From: Flavobacterium sp. UBA807
GTDB taxonomy: Bacteria > Bacteroidota > Bacteroidia > Flavobacteriales > Flavobacteriaceae
Reading direction: 5' to 3'
DNA: 12,445 nt
NCBI GenBank assembly: GCA_002296885.1
Contig: DBIH01000241.1
Coordinates: 1 to 12,445 of the forward strand
The translations under genes were made by a program, and so were the position numbers. Shown here in pieces: positions 1-5,353 of this stretch. Position 1 is the first letter of the stretch. Every line of letters begins with the position of its first letter. The notes beneath the pieces were generated by a model, which searched no databases, had not been told where the DNA came from, and saw only the letters and a list, made by a program, of their open reading frames with translations.

Positions 1-1707
1 CCAAAATGTGACGATAACAATCCGGGGGATATGGTTGAGTATTTTGACCTTACGGTTAATGAGGGTTATATCGCCAACGGCGACCCTAACCTTAGCTTCC
101 ATTATTTCCCTACGCAGGCAGACGCGGAGAACAATAACACTGCCGCGGAATACATTCCTGCCACTAATGCACTGGTAGGGCATAATGTTTGGATACGCGT
201 GGAGAATACAAGGGTCGACTTCTATGGCAACCACTGTTATGTAGTGGTGGAACAGGCCTTAAAGGTGAACCCGCTTCCAACGGTAGTGCAGCCACTTGCG
301 CCTTACAGGGTGTGTGATGACAATGCGGACGGAATAGCACAGTTTGATTTAAATAATCCGGCATTGGTACCACAGATATTGGGCAGCACACAACTGCCTG
401 CAGACTTTACCATCAGCTATTACCTGACTCAGGCCGATGCACAATCAGGGACATCACCACTGGCATCACCTTACACCAATGTGATACCGACCTCACAGAA
501 TATCTACATAAGAATAGTAAACAATGCCACAGGCTGTGTGAATGCCACGGGCGTACTGACCCTTGCTGTTGAGGCTTATGCTACGGCTACGGGTCCGCAG
601 ACTATAGCGCCAACATGTGATAATTATGGAGATCCTTATGATGGTATTGGCCAGTTTGACCTGACCCAGTACGAGAGTGCGATACTTGGCGGACAGAACC
701 CTGCGGTATTTTTGGTGAGCTATTATACCACTCAGGCCGATGCGATAGCAGGTACCCATGCACTAACCCCGGCAGAGGCAGCAGCCTATGTTATGGATAG
801 TGCCGATACGGATACAGTTTGGGTGAAGGTAGAGAACAGCAGTAACTCGATTACACCGTTCTGTTATGCCCTTACAACAATCGATATGACAGTTGAGCGT
901 TACCCGAATCCGGTTATAAGTACGGCAAACGGGGTGAATACGATTTGTGTGAATTATAACACTCAAGCGGTAATACGTGACCTGACCCTTGACAGTGGTA
1001 TTACCAATACGACGGATTACACCTTTGAGTGGTTTGAATCCGGAGCACCGACTACGGTGATAGGAACAGGCCCTACGTATACGGTAGACACGGCAGAGGC
1101 TACGGGAGGCACAAGGAATTATACCGTTCATGTAACAAACAACAGTACATTAGCTTGTGATACCACATCGGCAGGATTTGATGTGATACAGTCGGGTCCT
1201 GCGGTGATACCTTCAGGAAGTACGGGATATACGGTGAGCAATGCCTTCTCGGCGTCACAGATCATCACGGTGATGATTGATGGTTATGGAACGTATGAAT
1301 ACAGTTTGGATGACGGACCGAGACAGGCGAGCAATATCTTTGAGGGAGTTTCCCTTGGAACGCATGTCATCCATGTGTGGGATACCGAAGGAGGCGTGGC
1401 TTATAGTTGTGAGCAGCTGATTATAGATGAGGTTTCGGTTATTGATTATCCTCATTACTTCACTCCGAACGGAGATGGTATTCATGATACATGGAATATC
1501 GTTGGGCTGGATAACCAACCTGCAGCAAAGATCTATATTTTTGACCGTTATGGAAAATTGCTGAAGCAAATCAGTTCGAAGGGATTGGGTTGGGACGGAA
1601 CGTTTAACGGGCATCTGATGCCGGCCGATGATTACTGGTTTAGTGTTGAGTTTGTAGAGAATGCAATAAACCGACAATTTAAGGCACACTTTACGCTGAA
1701 ACGATAG
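1..1707 (+). CDS. T9SS type B sorting-domain surface protein (C-terminal 568 residues, 5' end outside window)
   Basis: The frame is open from the first base, so the start lies upstream; the first internal ATG (31) is not a plausible start because homologous repeat sequence precedes it. Visible residues 3-315 hold three tandem modules of about 100 residues, each opening with a CD(D)N or CDNYGD motif, then an FDL motif, a Y(F/Y)xTQADA motif and a V(W/Y)xR/KVEN-like strand. Residues about 316-412 look like an Ig-like or PKD-like fold. Residues 480-568 match the gliding-motility-associated C-terminal domain (type B sorting signal): FTPNGDGIHDTW, a KIYIFDRYGK strand, GWDGTFNG and a final FTLKR. 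This family is exported by the Sec pathway, crosses the outer membrane by T9SS and is released or attached at the surface. Large repeat-rich members are usually called adhesin-like; that role is inferred. Codons look more GC-rich than in neighbouring genes. Confidence 0.9.
   Translation, partial: PKCDDNNPGDMVEYFDLTVNEGYIANGDPNLSFHYFPTQADAENNNTAAEYIPATNALVGHNVWIRVENTRVDFYGNHCYVVVEQALKVNPLPTVVQPLAPYRVCDDNADGIAQFDLNNPALVPQILGSTQLPADFTISYYLTQADAQSGTSPLASPYTNVIPTSQNIYIRIVNNATGCVNATGVLTLAVEAYATATGPQTIAPTCDNYGDPYDGIGQFDLTQYESAILGGQNPAVFLVSYYTTQADAIAGTHALTPAEAAAYVMDSADTDTVWVKVENSSNSITPFCYALTTIDMTVERYPNPVISTANGVNTICVNYNTQAVIRDLTLDSGITNTTDYTFEWFESGAPTTVIGTGPTYTVDTAEATGGTRNYTVHVTNNSTLACDTTSAGFDVIQSGPAVIPSGSTGYTVSNAFSASQIITVMIDGYGTYEYSLDDGPRQASNIFEGVSLGTHVIHVWDTEGGVAYSCEQLIIDEVSVIDYPHYFTPNGDGIHDTWNIVGLDNQPAAKIYIFDRYGKLLKQISSKGLGWDGTFNGHLMPADDYWFSVEFVENAINRQFKAHFTLKR
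7..945 (+). repeat. Three tandem ~100-residue protein modules within the T9SS type B protein
   Basis: Units start at Cys codons at 7, 313 and 616, and the third ends before the Cys codon at 946. All three share FDL about ten residues after the Cys, a TQADA motif (FPTQADA, YLTQADA, YTTQADA), a following (G)T..L segment and a closing VEN or IVNN strand. Unit lengths are 306, 303 and about 330 bases. More copies probably lie upstream of the window. The DNA has diverged, so this is a repeat at protein level. Confidence 0.8.
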
Positions 1708-1743
1708 GTTGTAATTATTGTGAATTTTAAATTATAAATGAAG

Positions 1744-1768
1744 GCCCTGATTTAATCAGGGCTTTTTT
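1744..1768 (+). terminator. Intrinsic terminator after the T9SS type B gene
   Basis: An 8-bp perfect stem (1744-1751 with 1755-1762) has a TTA loop and is followed by six T. It sits 37 bases after the stop codon. Its GCCCTGA/TCAGGGC core is identical to that of the terminator at 4611-4640. Confidence 0.88.
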
Positions 1769-1790
1769 GATAGAAAGAAACTTGTGTTTT

Positions 1791-1888
1791 TAGCCCCGAT
1801 GGGAGCGGCATCCTTTTTACCGGTTCTCCGATACTCGCTTTTCAAGCGTACTCGAACTGACGGTAAAAAGATACAGCGGACAGCGGGA
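1791..1888 (+). repeat. Structured intergenic repeat, long copy (conserved arms, variable hairpin)
   Basis: The left arm (1791-1808) starts TAGCCCCGAT and the right arm ends CGGACAGCGGGA (1877-1888). Between them is a large hairpin: CTTTTTACCG (1813-1822) pairs perfectly with CGGTAAAAAG (1861-1870), GTTC (1823-1826) with GAAC (1854-1857), and CGCTT (1836-1840) with AAGCG (1844-1848) around a TTC loop. A shorter inverted copy with the same arms lies at 5248-5290. It is non-coding and lies between a + strand terminator and the - strand terminator of the aminotransferase gene. From memory, elements with these ends are common between Flavobacterium genes; this was not checked. Confidence 0.72.
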
Positions 1889-1922
1889 GCAGTGTTGTAA
1901 CGATGCAGGATGTACCGCTACT

Positions 1923-1952
1923 AAAAGAAAATCCTGCCAAAGAGCAGGATTT
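1923..1952 (-). terminator. Intrinsic terminator after the aminotransferase gene
   Basis: A 9-bp perfect inverted repeat (1929-1937 with 1944-1952) has a 6-base loop. On the - strand it is followed by a T-rich tract (TTTTCTTTTA). It begins 6 bases beyond the stop codon. On the + strand no T tract follows, so it serves the - strand. Confidence 0.8.
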
Positions 1953-1958
1953 AAAGCG

Positions 1959-3155
1959 TTATTTTTTATTGTAGACTTCGAGAGCATCTTTTAAGATAGC
2001 TACCGAGCGGATTAAGTCATCCTTTTTGAGGACATAAGCAATTCGGACTTCATCGAGGCCTACATTTGGAGTTGAATAGAACCCTGCTGCCGGAGCGACC
2101 ATGACGGTTTCCTTATTGTTTTCATAAGTTTCCAGAAGCCATTGTGCAAAATCATCGGCATTTTTCACCGGTAATTTGGCGATGCAATAGAAAGCGCCTT
2201 TTGGAGTTGCTACCTTTACGCCTTCGATTTTTTGCAATTCGGAAATCAGCGTATCCCTTCTTTCCTTGTATTCTTCTACAACGTCATCAAAATAACTTTG
2301 AGGAGTATCCAAAGCAGCTTCGCTTGCGATTTGCTCGTAGGTTGGCGGGCTTAAACGTGCCTGAGCAAACTTCATTGCGGTTGCCATTACCTCCTTGTTT
2401 TTAGAAACGATGCATCCTATACGGGCGCCACACATGCTGTATCTTTTAGAAACCGAATCAATCATAATGGCATTTTGCTCAATTCCGGGAACATTCATGA
2501 CAGAGAAATGTTTTTCGTTTTCATCGTAAATGAATTCTCGGTAAACTTCGTCGGCAATCAGGAATAAGTCATGTTTTTTAACGATTTCAGCCAATTGCAG
2601 GATTTCTTCTTTGGAGTATAAATAACCTGTTGGATTTCCGGGATTACAGATGAGAATTGCTTTTGTCTTAGGCGTAATCAGTTTTTCAAAAGCAGCGATA
2701 GGCGGCAAGGCAAAACCTTCATCAATGGTTGAAATTACGGGTACGACTTTAGTTCCCGAAGCTGTTGAAAACCCGTTATAATTTGCATAAAAAGGTTCAG
2801 GGATAATGATTTCATCGCCAACATCCATAGTACTTCCCATTGCAAAAAGCAATGCTTCAGAACCACCAGTCGTAATGATAATATCTGCTACATCAATAGG
2901 TAAGCCATGTGATTTGTAATAGGTAGAAAGCTTTGTCCTGTAACTTTCAAAACCTGCAGAATGGCTGTATTCAAGGACTTTGATGTCAGCATTTTTTACG
3001 GCATTCAAAGCCACTTCCGGAGTTTTAATGTCAGGTTGGCCAATATTTAAATGGTATACTTTGTTGCCTTTCTTTTTTGCAATTTCTGCATAAGGAACCA
3101 ATTTTCTAATTGGAGATTCAGGCATTTGTTGACCTTTTGATGAAATTTTAGGCAT
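1959..3155 (-). CDS. Pyridoxal-phosphate-dependent class I/II aminotransferase
   Basis: The 398-residue protein is a full-length fold-type I aminotransferase of the aspartate-aminotransferase subgroup and transfers an amino group to a 2-oxo acid in the cytoplasm. Visible features are the substrate-side NIGQPDIKTP motif (37-46), TGGSEAL (96-102), NPGNPTG (171-177), the PLP-nitrogen-binding Asp202 in ADEVY, the Schiff-base Lys237 in SVSKRYS, the phosphate-binding Arg246 region and the substrate-carboxylate Arg371 in EVRIAY. All expected catalytic residues are present. The amino-acid substrate cannot be read from the sequence; aspartate, aromatic amino acids or methionine are all possible, so no gene symbol is given. 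The ATG at 3153-3155 is preceded only by an A-rich stretch. The gene is divergent from the protease-like gene at 3284, with 128 bases between, and has its own terminator. Confidence 0.93.
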   Translation of the reverse strand: MPKISSKGQQMPESPIRKLVPYAEIAKKKGNKVYHLNIGQPDIKTPEVALNAVKNADIKVLEYSHSAGFESYRTKLSTYYKSHGLPIDVADIIITTGGSEALLFAMGSTMDVGDEIIIPEPFYANYNGFSTASGTKVVPVISTIDEGFALPPIAAFEKLITPKTKAILICNPGNPTGYLYSKEEILQLAEIVKKHDLFLIADEVYREFIYDENEKHFSVMNVPGIEQNAIMIDSVSKRYSMCGARIGCIVSKNKEVMATAMKFAQARLSPPTYEQIASEAALDTPQSYFDDVVEEYKERRDTLISELQKIEGVKVATPKGAFYCIAKLPVKNADDFAQWLLETYENNKETVMVAPAAGFYSTPNVGLDEVRIAYVLKKDDLIRSVAILKDALEVYNKK

Positions 3156-3283
3156 GACGTTCTTTTTTGAATTGCAAATTTGCGATTTTTTTCATTGCAA
3201 ACAATTCCTTTGGCAGGATATAATTTGTTAAAAGTCGGGTTAACCAAAATTTATTTTTTATTTTTAATGCAAAATCAATTGCA

Positions 3284-4609
3284 ATGCGTTTGAAGTTACT
3301 ATTCTTTACACTTCTTTTTCCTGTTTGTATTTTTGGACAATCGGAATTCCAAATAGATAACTTAAAGAAGAAAACAGTAATTCCTTTTAAACTTATTAAT
3401 AACTTAATTTTTATTCCGGTATCAGTAAATGGGGAGGAATTAACTTTTTTGTTGGATACCGGTGTTGAGCAAACAGTACTTTTTAGTTTAGATGATAATG
3501 ACGAATTGAAACTGTTTGAAGTTGAAAAGCTCAAGCTAAGAGGATTGGGAAGTAAAGATGCTATTGATTCTTATAAGTCATCTAAAAACAAATTGAAAAT
3601 TGGCGATTTAGTAGATTCAAATCATGAAATCTATATCATTTTAGATCAGGAATTTAATTTTTCCTCTCAGGTCGGAATCCCGGTAAACGGAATTATCGGT
3701 TACAATTTTTTCAAAAACCATATCGTTGAAATTAATTACGACCGAAAGAAAATCATCGTATACGACCATGATAACAAAAAAATAATCAACAGGATTAAAA
3801 AATTTGCTAAGCAGGAAATCAGTGTTGAAGAAAAAAAACCCTATCTGATTACGAATATTGAATCGGATAATCAAATTGTTCCTTCTAAATTATTAATTGA
3901 TACGGGAAACAGTGATGCGCTTTGGATTTTTACCAACAAAACAGATAAAATCAAATTGCCCGAAAAAAACATTTCAGATTATCTTGGCAGGGGATTCAGT
4001 GGGAATGTTTATGGCAAAAGAGGACGAATGAACAGTTTCGAATTTGGTAAAAAAGTATTTAGTTTTCCGTTGGTCACTTTTCCGGATTCTACTTCCGTAA
4101 AAAGTGTGAATTTTGTCCCGAATAGAATTGGCTCTGTTGGAAGCGAAGTCATTTCGAGGTTTACCATTATTTTTGATTATTTAAATGATGTCATATACTC
4201 GAAACCTAATAGCAAAGTTAATGATCCTTTCAATTTTAATATGAGCGGGATAGAAGTAGAGCATGCCGGACTTGAATGGGTAAAAGAAACAACCGAAGAC
4301 AGAACGATTCAGGGAATAAAAGTCTATACTGATTCCGATCAGCAAAAATTTCAGGACAACCTAAAGGTTCGTTTTACACTAAAACCTATTTTTAAGATTG
4401 CCAGTGTCAGACCCAACTCTGAAGCCGAAAAGGCAGGACTTAAAGTTGGTGACAGAATTCTTAAAATCAACCACCAACTGGCACATGGCTATACTATCGA
4501 AATGATAAACGGATTGCTGAAATCAGAAGAAGGAAAGACCATTGAAATAGAAGTTGAACGAGGTAATAAAACCTATAAATTCAAATTCCAACTCAAAAAC
4601 ATCATATAA
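3284..4609 (+). CDS. Exported retropepsin-like aspartyl protease with C-terminal PDZ domain
   Basis: The 441-residue protein starts with a signal peptide (hydrophobic 4-17, likely cut before Gln19 in CIFG-QSEF). It has two aspartyl-protease motifs on one chain: FLLDTG (D58) and LLIDTG (D206). Each is followed by a beta-rich stretch; the first half ends NGIIGYNFF...VEINYDRKKIIVY (135-160) and the second GSVGSEVISRFTIIFDYLNDVIY (283-305), the usual flap/psi-loop ends of clan AA proteases. A PDZ domain covers about 366-438, with SVRPNSEAEKAGLKVGDRIL as its core. Family knowledge suggests a periplasmic or envelope peptidase with PDZ substrate binding; the substrate is unknown. The ATG follows the A/T-rich bases GCAAAATCAATTGCA with no Shine-Dalgarno, normal for this group. 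The gene is monocistronic and shares a bidirectional terminator with the convergent DUF1573 gene. Confidence 0.85.
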   Translation: MRLKLLFFTLLFPVCIFGQSEFQIDNLKKKTVIPFKLINNLIFIPVSVNGEELTFLLDTGVEQTVLFSLDDNDELKLFEVEKLKLRGLGSKDAIDSYKSSKNKLKIGDLVDSNHEIYIILDQEFNFSSQVGIPVNGIIGYNFFKNHIVEINYDRKKIIVYDHDNKKIINRIKKFAKQEISVEEKKPYLITNIESDNQIVPSKLLIDTGNSDALWIFTNKTDKIKLPEKNISDYLGRGFSGNVYGKRGRMNSFEFGKKVFSFPLVTFPDSTSVKSVNFVPNRIGSVGSEVISRFTIIFDYLNDVIYSKPNSKVNDPFNFNMSGIEVEHAGLEWVKETTEDRTIQGIKVYTDSDQQKFQDNLKVRFTLKPIFKIASVRPNSEAEKAGLKVGDRILKINHQLAHGYTIEMINGLLKSEEGKTIEIEVERGNKTYKFKFQLKNII

Positions 4610-4610
4610 T

Positions 4611-4640
4611 AAAAAAGCCCTGAAACTTCAGGGCTTTTTT
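4611..4640. terminator. Bidirectional terminator between the protease-like and DUF1573 genes
   Basis: Six A, a GCCCTGA stem, an AACT loop, TCAGGGC and six T form a 13-bp stem (4611-4623 with 4628-4640) that ends in a T run on either strand. It lies 1 base after the + strand stop codon and 1 base after the - strand stop codon, so both convergent genes can use it. Confidence 0.92.
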
Positions 4641-4641
4641 A

Positions 4642-5076
4642 TTATTGCATCATCGGGCTTGTTGATTTTTTCTCCAGAAGATTGACAACCGGTTTTTCAA
4701 TCACTTCGCCTTTAATCTTTATCGCTACCCGACCTTCTTCAACGTTTACCGCATTACTTTCAACGGTAATTGTTTTTCGAATAGGTCCTGTATGCATATT
4801 GTATTTTACTTCAATTTTACCAGTTTTTCCTGGTTTAATAGGTTCTGTTGGTTTCGTCGGGATCGTACAACCACAGGTCGATTGCACATTGGTAATTACC
4901 AAATCCTCATCACCGGTATTGGTAAACTCGAAGGTACGGATACCGTTATCATCTTCCTTATTCGTCGTTCCGTAATCTATCGTATTGTCTTTATCCTTAA
5001 ACTCAATCTTTGGTCCTTTCTGAGCAAAAACCACAGCATTTGCCAGGATAAAAGCGATAAGTATATATTTTTTCAT
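4642..5076 (-). CDS. DUF1573 domain exported protein
   Basis: The 144-residue protein has an N-terminal signal peptide (MKKYILIAF..., cleavage likely VFA-QK, before Gln19). The rest is one DUF1573 domain: an FEFTNTGDEDLVITNV strand pair (49-64), the hallmark TCGCT (67-71, Cys68 and Cys70), KPGKTGKIEVKYN (81-93), then RKTITVESNA and a final IKIKGEV strand. The fold is Ig-like (ASH/MSP type). The function of the family is not established; it is widespread in Bacteroidota and located in the periplasm or envelope. The paired Cys could bind a metal or form a disulfide (inference). A Bacteroidota-type promoter lies just upstream, giving a leader of about 20 bases. The short C-terminal tail after residue 127 (KPVVNLLEKKSTSPMMQ) is polar and probably disordered. 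Confidence 0.9.
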   Translation of the reverse strand: MKKYILIAFILANAVVFAQKGPKIEFKDKDNTIDYGTTNKEDDNGIRTFEFTNTGDEDLVITNVQSTCGCTIPTKPTEPIKPGKTGKIEVKYNMHTGPIRKTITVESNAVNVEEGRVAIKIKGEVIEKPVVNLLEKKSTSPMMQ

Positions 5077-5100
5077 AGGTCAAACGTTTTATTTGGTTCG

Positions 5101-5131
5101 TAAATTTACCTTGTTTAAATTAATACACAAA
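5101..5131 (-). promoter_or_regulatory. Bacteroidota-type promoter for the DUF1573 gene
   Basis: On the - strand, TTTG (5128-5131) is followed after 19 bases by TAAATTTA (5101-5108), 7 of 8 to TAnnTTTG. A start about 7 bases further on would give a leader near 20 bases. Confidence 0.5.
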
Positions 5132-5168
5132 AATTTAACTCTTAATTTTTTCTAAAGTCTTTATTAGT

Positions 5169-5176
5169 TACTTTTG
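5169..5176 (+). promoter_or_regulatory. Probable -7 element for valS
   Basis: TACTTTTG is a perfect TAnnTTTG match. At the usual spacing the -33 position is only a T run (about 5146-5150). Transcription from here would start near 5183 and give valS a leader of about 170 bases containing the short repeat copy and the 7-bp repeats. The same 8-mer is found before the gene at 9515 and before ndk. Confidence 0.45.
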
Positions 5177-5247
5177 CAATGCAGTTTACAAAAGCTATGC
5201 CAAAGGTTTTGGAAGCAAGTGGTTTGGGATTTATCAGCATTCCATTT

Positions 5248-5290
5248 TCCCGCTTTCCGGGTTACAAGGTAACCTCTCCAATCGGGGCTA
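5248..5290 (-). repeat. Structured intergenic repeat, short copy
   Basis: Read on the - strand, the left arm TAGCCCCGATTGGAGAGG matches the left arm of the copy at 1791 at 16 of 18 bases, and the right arm CGGAAAGCGGGA matches at 11 of 12. The centre is a different, much smaller hairpin: GGTTAC (5260-5265), AAG loop, GTAACC (5269-5274). Conserved ends around an unrelated stem-loop are what one expects of a repeat family rather than chance similarity. Confidence 0.62.
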
Positions 5291-5319
5291 AAAGAAAAGC
5301 GCATCGCATTTTTGAAACT

Positions 5320-5347
5320 CATAACTCATAATTTATAATTCATAACT
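5320..5347. repeat. 7-bp tandem repeat (4 units) directly before the valS start codon
   Basis: Four contiguous units, CATAACT, CATAATT, TATAATT and CATAACT, end 6 bases before the valS ATG (5354). The units differ only by C/T changes. The tract fills the place where a ribosome-binding site would be, so the number of units would set the sequence and spacing of the initiation region. Confidence 0.75.
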
Positions 5348-5353
5348 CATCAT

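Noticed and set aside
763..1689. Long - strand frames within the T9SS type B gene (763-1131, 1255-1689)
   Set aside because: They are shadows of a well-supported + strand protein: Cys/Arg-rich with no recognisable domain or start context.
3174..3183. GCAAATTTGC palindrome in the divergent region between the aminotransferase and protease-like genes
   Set aside because: It is only 10 bp in A/T-rich DNA, with no second copy or clear promoter placement to support an operator.
5077..5353. Possible T-box or other riboswitch in the valS leader
   Set aside because: No T-box bulge motif or antiterminator/terminator pair is visible; the structure present is explained by the short hairpin repeat and the 7-bp repeats, and T-box control is not typical of Bacteroidota.
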